Shown piece after piece: positions 6,467 to 14,347 of a stretch of DNA of 64,000 nt (positions are counted from its first letter, which is position 1; each line of letters begins with the position of its first letter). Origin of the DNA: Treponema sp. (lineage in GTDB: Bacteria; Spirochaetota; Spirochaetia; Treponematales; Treponemataceae); assembly GCA_017940005.1 (NCBI GenBank), contig JAGAZO010000017.1, positions 124,001 through 188,000 on the forward strand, read 5' to 3'. A program made the position numbers and the translations under genes. The notes under the pieces were generated by a model. It ran no database searches. It was not told where the DNA came from and was given only the letters and a program-made list of their open reading frames with translations.

Positions 6467-7784
6467 GTGCGCTCCATAGCTGATAATATTTTCCACGTTT
6501 TTCCCAGAAATTTTTGCCATCGACACCATTATCGTGCATAAAATACCAATCGGTACTTGATGAAGTATTCCATTTTTTCCACAAGAATTTATGCTGCGTC
6601 ACAACAGTTTCTGTTTTTGCCCCAATGATTGTCCTGTAATGCCATGCCCATTCTTTTTTGCCTATAATAGAACTACGCAACGATACAACAGGCATGCCCG
6701 TATTTCTCATAACGGGAACAATATAATCCCATCTGTGAAAAAAATTGCTGAAAAGATGGTAGTCAGTCATTTTAGATAACCCGACGCTCATGGCAACAAA
6801 GCCTTTCGCCCCTGACCATAGCGTATTAACATATCGGCGATACAGTTCCATTATTGCTGCACTGTTGTTTGATAAAGGAACATACGGACAGCCTGATTTA
6901 TCTCCAAGCCCCAGCGTGATAAATGTAAGCGCATTGCAACCGCAATCGCCACCGGGATTAGTCCATTCTCGCTTGTCATACCACGGCTTCAAATAGAAAT
7001 CAGATGTGGAAGTGGAAATTACAGTTGCGCGGCTCGTGTCTGAAACGAGCACTTCTTCATCTGTTACGGCAAGGATTTCCGCTTGCACTTTTTCAATTTC
7101 GTCCCACATTTCCGCAATGCGAGTTTCCTCTTCAAGCTGCTCTTTCATCAATTCGTCATACAATTCTTGCGTTGTAATACCCAATTCTTCAAGCATTTCA
7201 GGGGTTGCTGTTTCTAATAGTTCCCTCACTTTAATATCATGTGCAACATCTGTTTCTTCTTTTCCTGTTATGGCATCTGCACTGCGCCCTGTCATATAAT
7301 TTTTTGCCACAAGCCGTGACGGGTAACCTGTGTCTATAAATTTTGCTTCACTGAAAGCTACGGAGCGCGCAACAGTCGAGCCAACCTGTTTTGCAAACGG
7401 CATGACATATTGCACAGGCTCGCCTTCTTCTTTGTCTGCAATACATGCAATTGCCCCTACTTCCTTGCCGTTTTGAATAACGCGGAATTCATAATAACGC
7501 GGTCTTTCATTCGCACTGTTGTAAATAACAAGCGGTTGTGCAGCAAGTGTTGCTCCTTGCCATGAATGTGTTGGAGTAAATTCATCAAGCGTGGTCAAGG
7601 CAAAGAAACGTGCAATGCGGTAATCCACATATCCTTGCGTGGCTAAATCCTGCAACAGTGCCAAATCAGCAGCCCCATGAGTTTCAACAGTAGAATCCAT
7701 GCTCGCGGGGCTGAAGAAATTCTTACAGCCTGTCAGCATGCTTGCCAAAACAGCAAGCCCTAAAACAGATTTTTTGAGTTTCAT
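6450..7784 (-). CDS. Papain-like cysteine peptidase lipoprotein with N-terminal prodomain-like region
   Basis: 444 residues from MKLKKSVLGLAVLASMLTGC, a lipoprotein signal with Cys at residue 20. Residues about 40–135 resemble the inhibitory prodomain of streptopain-like proteases (PLVIYNSANERPRYYEFRV...GAIACI). A Glu-rich segment (about 165–235) follows, possibly a coiled coil. The C-terminal 180 residues look like a papain/C39-like catalytic domain: GGDCGCNALTF (Cys), EWAWHYRTIIG (His) and FMHDNG (Asp/Asn). I infer a surface-anchored peptidase. The ATG at 7784 follows AAGGGGGTGATT. Promoter and palindrome upstream are duplicated at 4610–4825. Family assignment is by motif only. Confidence 0.6.
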   Translation of the reverse strand: MKLKKSVLGLAVLASMLTGCKNFFSPASMDSTVETHGAADLALLQDLATQGYVDYRIARFFALTTLDEFTPTHSWQGATLAAQPLVIYNSANERPRYYEFRVIQNGKEVGAIACIADKEEGEPVQYVMPFAKQVGSTVARSVAFSEAKFIDTGYPSRLVAKNYMTGRSADAITGKEETDVAHDIKVRELLETATPEMLEELGITTQELYDELMKEQLEEETRIAEMWDEIEKVQAEILAVTDEEVLVSDTSRATVISTSTSDFYLKPWYDKREWTNPGGDCGCNALTFITLGLGDKSGCPYVPLSNNSAAIMELYRRYVNTLWSGAKGFVAMSVGLSKMTDYHLFSNFFHRWDYIVPVMRNTGMPVVSLRSSIIGKKEWAWHYRTIIGAKTETVVTQHKFLWKKWNTSSSTDWYFMHDNGVDGKNFWEKRGKYYQLWSAHVVKK

Positions 7785-7835
7785 AATCACCCCCTTGTAA
7801 AATAAAATCCTGTCAGCATACGCCACACGCTTAAA

Positions 7836-7863
7836 AAGATACTACAAAAATCTGATTTGTCAA
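7836..7863 (-). promoter_or_regulatory. Promoter of the peptidase operon
   Basis: Minus-strand TTGACA (7858–7863), 16-base spacer, TATCTT (7836–7841). Same as copy A. Confidence 0.6.
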
Positions 7864-7877
7864 TATTTTTTGAGAAG

Positions 7878-7935
7878 AAATAACCGAAGTTCGCAAAAAA
7901 TAACCGCGGTTATTTTTATGAACTTTGGTTATTTT
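7878..7935. promoter_or_regulatory. 58-bp palindrome upstream of promoter, copy B
   Basis: Same element as 4721–4778, centred between 7906 and 7907. The arm facing the LuxR-type gene carries more mismatches (GAACTTTGG in place of GCGAACCTTGG). It lies between the peptidase promoter and the divergent LuxR-type gene. Confidence 0.55.
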
Positions 7936-8049
7936 TTTACAGTTTTTAGTGCTTGGCATGATAATTGCTTTGCAACGCTATGACGTATTTCAAAACTGTA
8001 CGCGCGACAGTTTCATAATCACGTCAATTTTTATGTGTCCACCTTTATA

Positions 8050-8078
8050 TTGCGCCAGTGCAGAATGCATGATATAAT
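8050..8078 (+). promoter_or_regulatory. Promoter of the LuxR-type regulator, leaderless
   Basis: TTGCGC (8050–8055), 17-base spacer, TATAAT (8073–8078). The -10 box ends seven bases before the ATG at 8086, so transcription would start at or next to the start codon. Confidence 0.65.
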
Positions 8079-8085
8079 TTTCGTT

Positions 8086-8856
8086 ATGACGCGAGCGAAC
8101 ATACAAAAACTGTTGCATCGCCTTTTGAACATATGCGCCACTGTTGTTCTTGCAGCGGCAACAATCATATCGTACCGCCTGCCTGCTGACCAAATTACGC
8201 TTGTTCCTTATGCAGAAATTACTGTGCCGCTCGTGTACGGCGTAAGCGCGTTTGCGTGCGCGCTGCTCATATTCCGCCTAGAAAACGTTATTTTAGAAAC
8301 AGCTGTACTCATAGCCCAGAGCTTTTTAACAGTGTGGACGGGAAAAGAAATTTTGGGCATATTTTTATACTCCGCTATGATAATCATGCTGCTGTGCAAT
8401 AAATTCTTCAGGACGCGCGGCACAATCAAAACAGCCGCTTTCATCGTGCTGTGGCTCGTCATTTTGCCAGGAATTATTCCATATGGAAGGGCGCGGACAA
8501 TAATCGCATATATTGTTTCTATTTTGCAGATTCTTTTTTATGCATACATATACGTGTCGCTCAAAGATTTGCTTGTGCCGCTCTTGCCGCCACAATTTCA
8601 TTCTGCGCAGGACAAGCTTCCCGCGCAAGGCAGCGTATTGCATGTGTCGCAGTTGCAGGAGCTTGGTCTTTCAGAGCGGCAAATACAGTTTATTTTAGAC
8701 AGCATAAAAGGAAAAAGCTACGCGGAGATTGCAGAAATGCACGCGGCAAGCACTTCTACGGTAAAAAAAGAAATGGTGAGTGTATTCAAGGCGTTTGGCG
8801 TAAAAACGAGAGAAGAATTGCTTTTCATTTTGCTGCAATATACGATAAAAGAATAA
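8086..8856 (+). CDS. Membrane-bound LuxR-type transcriptional regulator
   Basis: 256 residues. The first 160 residues hold about five hydrophobic segments (for example ICATVVLAAATII, VYGVSAFACALLIF, GIFLYSAMIIMLL, FIVLWLVILPGIIP, YIVSILQILFYAYIY). The C-terminal 65 residues are a LuxR helix-turn-helix: LSERQIQFILDSIKGKSYAEIAE followed by STSTVKKEMVSVFKAFGVKTR. I choose the ATG at 8086 because a good -10 box lies seven bases upstream and the longer in-frame ATG has no support. It is divergent from the peptidase operon, with a palindrome between, so it is a natural candidate regulator of that operon; this is inference. Confidence 0.75.
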   Translation: MTRANIQKLLHRLLNICATVVLAAATIISYRLPADQITLVPYAEITVPLVYGVSAFACALLIFRLENVILETAVLIAQSFLTVWTGKEILGIFLYSAMIIMLLCNKFFRTRGTIKTAAFIVLWLVILPGIIPYGRARTIIAYIVSILQILFYAYIYVSLKDLLVPLLPPQFHSAQDKLPAQGSVLHVSQLQELGLSERQIQFILDSIKGKSYAEIAEMHAASTSTVKKEMVSVFKAFGVKTREELLFILLQYTIKE

Positions 8857-9212
8857 GATGCAGACACCTCTGCAAAACTGCCTGCATTTTGCAAGCAGCC
8901 TAGCCCGCGCTGGAAGGGCGCGAAGCGTCGAGGGCAAACTGCCGCACGGCAGTTTGCCCTCGATGAGGGTTACCGAACCCTGCAAGCGCGGCTCGTGAAG
9001 CAGCATGCTCCAAAAAAATCATGTGTTGCGGGTGCCGTCTGCCGCGCTGTTTCAATACGTCTTTTCATGTATTCACAACGCATGCTCTAGTGGAGGGCGA
9101 GGACCTGACGCAATGATCAATGATTGATTAGCATTCATTTCTCATGAAAATGTTGTCGTCGCATGGAAAAGAACCGCACTGTCCGCCGCATTTTTTCAGC
9201 ACGCTTTTGCCA
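8857..9212. other. Intergenic region with a large nested hairpin structure
   Basis: No gene is credible here. At 8902–8993 an outer stem (AGCC/GGCT plus GCGCT/AGCGC) encloses a perfect 16-bp arm pair (8929–8944 with 8947–8962) and a smaller hairpin AGGGTT/AACCCT (8966–8971 with 8976–8981). It lies between the 3' ends of two convergent genes. It may be a bidirectional terminator or a structured RNA; it does not match 4.5S, tmRNA or RNase P RNA motifs that I know. Confidence 0.5.
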
Positions 9213-11111
9213 TCACGTTAGCGCATTGCCTGTGTACAAACGAGCATAGCGGCCTTTTTTTGCGAGCAGCTCGTCGTGCGTGCCGCGCTCAATAATTGTG
9301 CCTTTTTCAAGCACAATAATTTCGTCTGCGTTGCGCACGGTGCTCAAACGGTGCGCTATCACAAACACTGTCCTGCCCTGCATCAAGCTGTCCATGCCTT
9401 TTTGAATGAGCGCTTCTGTTCTCGTATCTATAGAGCTTGTCGCTTCGTCGAGCACGAGCACAGGCGGGTCTGCAACTGCCGCTCGCGCAATGGCAAGAAG
9501 CTGCCGCTGCCCTTGACTCAAATTGCCGCCATCGCCGGAGATAACAGTGTCATAGCCGTCTTCAAGATGACTGATAAATGAGTCCGCGTTTGCAAGGCGC
9601 GCGGCGTCTTCTATCTGCACAGCGCTCGCTTCAAGATTTCCGTAGCGGATGTTGTCGCGAATAGTGCCGGTAAACAGGTGCGTGTCCTGCAACACCATGC
9701 CGAGCGAGCGACGCAAGTCATCTTTTTTAATCGCGTTAATCGGTATGCCGTCATACGTGATTGCGCCTTCTGCAATGTCGTAAAACCGCGTGAGTAGATT
9801 GATGATGGTTGTCTTGCCGCTTCCTGTTGAGCCGACAAATGCAATCTTTTGAGCAGGCTTTGCGTGAATGCAGATATTGTGAAGCACTGTCTTCTCGCTC
9901 ACGTAGCCGAACGTCACATTGTCGAATACGACTTCGCCGCGCAGTTTAATAAGCGTTGTCTCCGCAGGATTTTTCCACGCCCATTCGCCAGTGGAAGCAT
10001 ACGACTGCACAAGACGCTTGTTGCTTTGTGCAGTTTTGTCTGCCGCTTCATACGCGTTTACCAGTCTAATCGTGCCTTCGTCAATCTCCGCGTTTTCGTC
10101 GATGATTGCAAAAATGCGCTCTGCACCGGCAAGCGCGTTCAGCACGCCGTTGAACTGCTGGCTCATCATTGTGATGGGGCGGCTGAAATTGCGCGTATAC
10201 TGAAGGAACGCTGCGATTGTGCCAATGTCGAGCGAACCGCGTATGACAAAGAGCGAGCCGAGAATCGCGACGAGCGCGTACTGTACATGCGAAAGGTTTC
10301 CGAGCAACGGCATAAGAATGCTCGCATAGGTGTTTGCGCGCGTTCCCGCCACGCGCAGATTATTATTAATCTCTGCAAATTTTTCAATAGATTCGTCTTC
10401 GTAGTTGAACACTTTTACAACGCGCTGCCCTTCAATGAGCTCTTCAATGTAGCCGTTCACCGTGCCGAGATTTTTTTGCTGCTCGCGAAACGACGCTGCG
10501 CTGAGTTTTCCAATTTTTACTGCAAGCAGCATGATGAGCGCAATCGAAACGACGACAACAGCAGTGAGCACGGGGCTGAGCACAAGCATCATCACAAAAA
10601 TGCTCGCCACCGTTATGAGCGAAGAGAGCAGCTGCGGCATGCTTTGGCTCAACATGTCGCGCAGCGTGTCTATGTCGTTTGTAAAGCGCGACATAATCTC
10701 ACCGTGTGGATGCGCATCATAATATTTTATGGGGAGCGTTTCAAGTTTTGCAAACACATCGACGCGTAGCTTGTACAGCACATCTGTTGCAATGTGCAGC
10801 GTCAGGCGCGCGTTCACCCACGAAGCAAGCGAGCCTGCCGCAAAAATCGCAAACGTGAGCATGAGCATTTTGATAAACCCGCTCAAATCGACATGCTGCT
10901 TTCCCACAAACGGAATAATGTAATCATTGAGTGCAGGCTTGATGATATATGAGCTTGCAACGCTTGCGGCGGCGCTTATGCCCACCGCCATGAATACTAC
11001 AACCCACAGCGCTTTGTGCACGAGCATATAGGCAAAAAGCCGCCGCAGTGTGTTTCGCGTGTGCTGCGGCTTTGCGTATCCTTTTTGTTCTTGCGGTCCT
11101 GGTCTCGGCAT
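9213..11111 (-). CDS. ABC exporter half-transporter, canonical nucleotide-binding site
   Basis: 632 residues: an N-terminal six-helix transmembrane domain (about residues 35–330) followed by an ABC ATPase domain with Walker A GSTGSGKTT, signature LSQGQRQ, Walker B VLVLDEATS with the catalytic Glu, and the H-loop His in VIAHRLST. It belongs to the MsbA/BmrCD-like multidrug or lipid exporters. The ATG follows GGAGGAATAC. It lies 15 bases downstream of a second half-transporter with a degenerate site, so the two form a heterodimer. The substrate is unknown. Confidence 0.93.
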   Translation of the reverse strand: MPRPGPQEQKGYAKPQHTRNTLRRLFAYMLVHKALWVVVFMAVGISAAASVASSYIIKPALNDYIIPFVGKQHVDLSGFIKMLMLTFAIFAAGSLASWVNARLTLHIATDVLYKLRVDVFAKLETLPIKYYDAHPHGEIMSRFTNDIDTLRDMLSQSMPQLLSSLITVASIFVMMLVLSPVLTAVVVVSIALIMLLAVKIGKLSAASFREQQKNLGTVNGYIEELIEGQRVVKVFNYEDESIEKFAEINNNLRVAGTRANTYASILMPLLGNLSHVQYALVAILGSLFVIRGSLDIGTIAAFLQYTRNFSRPITMMSQQFNGVLNALAGAERIFAIIDENAEIDEGTIRLVNAYEAADKTAQSNKRLVQSYASTGEWAWKNPAETTLIKLRGEVVFDNVTFGYVSEKTVLHNICIHAKPAQKIAFVGSTGSGKTTIINLLTRFYDIAEGAITYDGIPINAIKKDDLRRSLGMVLQDTHLFTGTIRDNIRYGNLEASAVQIEDAARLANADSFISHLEDGYDTVISGDGGNLSQGQRQLLAIARAAVADPPVLVLDEATSSIDTRTEALIQKGMDSLMQGRTVFVIAHRLSTVRNADEIIVLEKGTIIERGTHDELLAKKGRYARLYTGNALT

Positions 11112-11126
11112 GTATTCCTCCCCGCT

Positions 11127-12869
11127 TTACAAGTCTGCGTCACCGCTCGTCTGCTGCGACTCGTACACTTCTCTATAAATAGTGTTCGATTTTAACAATT
11201 CTTCGTGCGTTCCGTATCCGTTGATTTTGCCGCCGTCGAGCACAAAAATCATGTCTGCGTCCTGCACAGAAGAGATGCGTTGCGCGATTATTACTTTTGT
11301 CGTTTCAGGATGCGCTTCTTTGAGCGCGCTCCTGATTCGTGCTTCTGTAGCGGTGTCAACTGCGCTCGTGCTGTCGTCGAGAATCAATATCTTAGGCTTT
11401 TTGAGCAACGCGCGCGCAATGCACAAACGCTGCTTTTGTCCACCAGAAACATTTACGCCGCCTTGCCCGAGCACTGTCTCGTAGCCGTCTGGAAACGAGT
11501 TGATAAATCCTTCTGCATCGGCAGCTTTGCATGCGGCGGTAATTTCTTCGTCAGTTGCAAAGTTGTCGCCCCACAAAAGATTTTCTTTTATTGTGCCTGA
11601 AAACAGCACATTTTTCTGAAGCACCATTGCAACACTGTCACGGAGCGCAACTACATCATACGAGCGCACGTCAACGCCGCCGACACACACGCTGCCTTCT
11701 GTTGCATCGTACAGGCGCGGAATGAGCGAGACGAGCGTTGTCTTTGACGAGCCAGTACCGCCGATGATGCCTATGACATCGCCGCTGTTGATGTGCAGAG
11801 TGATTTTTTCAAGCTGGAGTTTTTCTGCGTTTTTGCTGTAGCTGAACGACACCTCATCAAAATCGATTGAGCCGTCTTTTACTTCGGTGAGCGCGTCTTG
11901 TGGAGAAACGATGCTGCTTCGCTCGTCGAGCACTTCGAGTATGCGCGTCATGGAAGCGCGCGAAAGCACTATCGAAACAAAAATCATGCCGAGCATCATA
12001 AGCGACATGAGGATTTGCGTCACGTATGAAAGGAAGCTTACCAGTTCGCCTGTTTTCATGCTGCCTGCAATTATCATGTTGCCGCCAAACCACAGCGCAG
12101 CGATGATTGTAGCGTATACAGTCATCTGCATGATAGGCGAAAGCAGCACAATGCATTTTTCTGCGTGCACTTGTGCGTCGCGCACGTCGCTTGCCACTTT
12201 TTCAAATTTGTTAATCTCAAATTTTCCGCGCACAAATGCTTTTACAACGCGTATTGCAATCAAGTTTTCTTGAATCGTGCTGTTGAGCTTGTCGTATTTT
12301 GCAAGCATTTTTTGAAAGCGCGGATACGCAGCGGAAGCAAGCACAACAATAGCGATTGCAATAACGGGAATGGACACGAGAAAAATTGATGCGAGGCGCA
12401 TGTTTATCATGCATGCCATAACTGCCCCCGACACGAGCATAAGCGGCGCACGGACGCTCACACGGATAATCGTTTGATACACATTTTGCGCATTCGTCAC
12501 ATCAGTTGTCAAACGCGTAACGAGCGAAGCAGTGCTGAACTTATCTATGTTTGCAAATGAAAAATCTTGCACTTTTGCAAAAAGATTGCGGCGCAAATTG
12601 TGGGAAAATCCTTGCGACGCTACAGACGCGAACCGCCCGCCCGCAGCACCGCACACAAGCGAAATGCACGAGCACGCAATCATAAAGAGGCCTGTGCGTA
12701 CCACATAGATAATGTCGTGTTGAGTGATTCCCTCGTCAATGATTTTTGCCATGATGTACGGAATGGCAGTTTCCATGACAACTTCTCCGAGCATGGTGAG
12801 CGGGGAGAGAAACGTATAGACGACATATTTTTTTTCGAGCCCCGCAGTCAATTTCTTTACAATAGACAT
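11127..12869 (-). CDS. ABC exporter half-transporter, degenerate nucleotide-binding site
   Basis: 580 residues with the same layout as its partner. Walker A is GGTGSSKTT, with Ser in place of the usual Gly before Lys; the signature is VSGGQKQR; Walker B ends ILILDDSTS, with Asp at the catalytic Glu position; the H-loop position is Gln (IIAQRISS). These changes mark the inactive site of heterodimeric exporters such as TM287/288 and BmrCD. I start at MSIVKKL (12869) because an extended -10 (TGATATACT) lies seven bases upstream, suggesting a leaderless mRNA; the in-frame ATG 16 codons earlier lies beyond that promoter. Confidence 0.9.
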   Translation of the reverse strand: MSIVKKLTAGLEKKYVVYTFLSPLTMLGEVVMETAIPYIMAKIIDEGITQHDIIYVVRTGLFMIACSCISLVCGAAGGRFASVASQGFSHNLRRNLFAKVQDFSFANIDKFSTASLVTRLTTDVTNAQNVYQTIIRVSVRAPLMLVSGAVMACMINMRLASIFLVSIPVIAIAIVVLASAAYPRFQKMLAKYDKLNSTIQENLIAIRVVKAFVRGKFEINKFEKVASDVRDAQVHAEKCIVLLSPIMQMTVYATIIAALWFGGNMIIAGSMKTGELVSFLSYVTQILMSLMMLGMIFVSIVLSRASMTRILEVLDERSSIVSPQDALTEVKDGSIDFDEVSFSYSKNAEKLQLEKITLHINSGDVIGIIGGTGSSKTTLVSLIPRLYDATEGSVCVGGVDVRSYDVVALRDSVAMVLQKNVLFSGTIKENLLWGDNFATDEEITAACKAADAEGFINSFPDGYETVLGQGGVNVSGGQKQRLCIARALLKKPKILILDDSTSAVDTATEARIRSALKEAHPETTKVIIAQRISSVQDADMIFVLDGGKINGYGTHEELLKSNTIYREVYESQQTSGDADL

Positions 12870-12876
12870 GCCGTCA

Positions 12877-12882
12877 AGTATA
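12877..12882 (-). promoter_or_regulatory. Extended -10 box of the ABC exporter operon, leaderless
   Basis: Minus-strand TGATATACT; the hexamer TATACT occupies 12877–12882, seven bases before the ATG at 12869. No strong -35 box is seen, which fits an extended -10 promoter. Confidence 0.55.
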
Positions 12883-12914
12883 TCATGCGTGCAATTCTTT
12901 TGCCATAACTTTAA

Positions 12915-12950
12915 CAATACGTTATACTAAAACGCATAGATAAAGCTGCA
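12915..12950. repeat. 36-bp direct repeat, left copy, flanking the Rpn gene
   Basis: Identical to 13902–13937 at 35 of 36 positions. It carries the arfB -10 box (TATACT) and the region of its first five codons, but the start codon reads ATA instead of ATG. Confidence 0.85.
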
Positions 12951-12979
12951 TGCGGAAATGTGCCGTAAAAATGAGGCAG

Positions 12980-13789
12980 TTATGCGTTGCGCGCCACAGT
13001 TTCTTTTGCAAGCGCGCATACTGTTTCAATCGGCAGCGCAGTGTCAAACGCAATGTCTTCAACGCGCGCATTGCGTGAAAGCATGCGCTTTGCTATGTCT
13101 ATAGATTTTTGATACGCACCATCTACATACCCGTCTTCACGCCACTCGTCTTTGAGCATCTGCAAATCCATGTATTCTTTCATCTCTCGTGCCGTCATCT
13201 TAAACACCTCCAGAAGTTCAGCAAGTCGCTTTGTATACTCGTTTCCAGGTTCTCGACTCAACAAGTACTTGCAGAACATGCGCATTTCAGCGTCGTGTAT
13301 TTTATTCCACGCACAGACATTGTACACTAATTTTGACGTTCTGTCACCAAGCTGTATTTCAGCATCTTCGCGGCATATATTTTCAAATGTGTACAGCGGC
13401 ATGCCTTTGCCAAACGGGTCATACATGCAGAGGAATATAATAATATTAGTCTTTAGCATCTTGTATGGATTTCCTGCCTGTAAAAAATCGACATCCATAA
13501 CGGATTGATAGTAACGCATGCGCACAGCTAAATCAGGTTCGGGCAACGCCTGCAACTCAATATCGTAGTCGCGTTCGGGGTCGCTCGCATGTACATCAAC
13601 TCTAATGCCATGAGAAAATACACCCACTTTGTATTGCCTTTCAACTTCAGGAAATGTAAGCTTCTCAATCTTGATATGCAGCAACATTTCCAAAAGCGTT
13701 TTGCATACATCGCCGTTGCGCATCACTTTTCCGAAAGCGTAATTATCGCTCAACGTAAGTTCATGAAACGGCTTTATAGTTTTTGCCAT
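12980..13789 (-). CDS. Rpn-family recombination-promoting nuclease (PD-(D/E)XK, transposase-like)
   Basis: 269 residues. The N-terminus PFHELTLSDNYAFGKVM, then VDVHASDPERDYDIELQ with the Asp, Glu and Gln of the PD-(D/E)XK nuclease core, and ARMRYYQSxxD-like text are typical of the Rpn/DUF4351-like 'transposase' family often found scattered in spirochetes. The C-terminus holds a helical segment (KSIDIAKRMLSRNARVEDIA). Such proteins promote RecA-independent recombination in E. coli. It is flanked by a 36-bp direct repeat made of the neighbouring arfB start region, which suggests insertion at that point. Confidence 0.8.
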   Translation of the reverse strand: MAKTIKPFHELTLSDNYAFGKVMRNGDVCKTLLEMLLHIKIEKLTFPEVERQYKVGVFSHGIRVDVHASDPERDYDIELQALPEPDLAVRMRYYQSVMDVDFLQAGNPYKMLKTNIIIFLCMYDPFGKGMPLYTFENICREDAEIQLGDRTSKLVYNVCAWNKIHDAEMRMFCKYLLSREPGNEYTKRLAELLEVFKMTAREMKEYMDLQMLKDEWREDGYVDGAYQKSIDIAKRMLSRNARVEDIAFDTALPIETVCALAKETVARNA

Positions 13790-13886
13790 ACTTTTCTCCG
13801 TGAATTACGACATATATTTTTACATGCTCTATATCGTTCACGTTTTGCTATTTTACGCGGTTTACTTGGAAAAAAAATTGTATATT

Positions 13887-13915
13887 TTGCAATTATCGCA
13901 GCAATACGTTATACT
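13887..13915 (+). promoter_or_regulatory. Promoter of arfB, leaderless
   Basis: TTGCAA (13887–13892), 17-base spacer, TATACT (13910–13915). The -10 box ends seven bases before the ATG. Confidence 0.65.
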
Positions 13916-13937
13916 AAAACGCATGGATAAAGCTGCA
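13902..13937. repeat. 36-bp direct repeat, right copy, flanking the Rpn gene
   Basis: Contains the arfB -10 box, ATG and first five codons; matches 12915–12950. Confidence 0.85.
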
Positions 13938-14336
13938 CTTCACGAAAGCATTATTTCTCACACAGTGATGACGTTCGCGCGGTCAGGTGGGGCAGGCGGT
14001 CAAAACGTGAATAAGGTGAACACAAAAGTGCATGCCGCAGTTCCGCTCGACAAACTGGCAGGCCTTTCAGAAGCGGAGCGTGCGCTTGTAACACAACGGC
14101 TTGCACACAGCATTCACGACGGCAATGTAACAGTTGCCGTGCAGGATGAGCGGTTTCAAGAGCGCAACAGGGAAATTGCGCTTGCGCGAATTGAGCAAAA
14201 AATTGCAGCGGCGGCACGCGTACAAAAAAAGCGAAAACCTACCAAACCGACAAAAGCTGCACGGGAACGCAGGCTCAAGCTCAAAAAACTCAGAAGCGAG
14301 ATAAAACAAAATCGCACGCGAAGCATGTATGTGTAG
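13923..14336 (+). CDS. arfB: Peptidyl-tRNA hydrolase ArfB (YaeJ), release-factor-like
   Basis: 137 residues. RSGGAGGQNVNKVNTKV is the class I release factor GGQ motif, whose Gln promotes hydrolysis of peptidyl-tRNA. The codon-recognition domains of RF1/RF2 are absent and the C-terminus is a basic tail (KKRKPTKPTKAARERRLKLKKL), as in ArfB, which inserts in the mRNA channel of stalled ribosomes. I start at MDKAALHES (13923), seven bases after a -10 box; upstream in-frame codons encode an implausible hydrophobic stretch. Its start region is duplicated at 12915–12950. Confidence 0.9.
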   Translation: MDKAALHESIISHTVMTFARSGGAGGQNVNKVNTKVHAAVPLDKLAGLSEAERALVTQRLAHSIHDGNVTVAVQDERFQERNREIALARIEQKIAAAARVQKKRKPTKPTKAARERRLKLKKLRSEIKQNRTRSMYV

Positions 14337-14347
14337 CAATTGAAGCT

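Larger units (their letters stand above)
7768..7981 (-). repeat. Long direct repeat, copy B (promoter plus MKLKKS codons)
   Basis: Nearly identical to 4610–4825, with most differences in the right arm of the palindrome and around the ribosome binding site. Confidence 0.85.

Noticed and set aside
8885-9010. Similarity to 4.5S/SRP RNA (AAGCAGCC and GGAAGG occur)
   Set aside because: The order of motifs and the required tetraloop context are wrong, and the stem layout differs from bacterial SRP RNA.
13800-13922. A longer arfB start adding 41 residues
   Set aside because: The added residues are hydrophobic and aromatic with no counterpart in ArfB, and they would lie upstream of the promoter.
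12915-13937. A composite transposon formed by the 36-bp repeats
   Set aside because: The repeats are direct copies of the arfB start region, without terminal inverted repeats and without a short target duplication, so they do not look like transposon ends.
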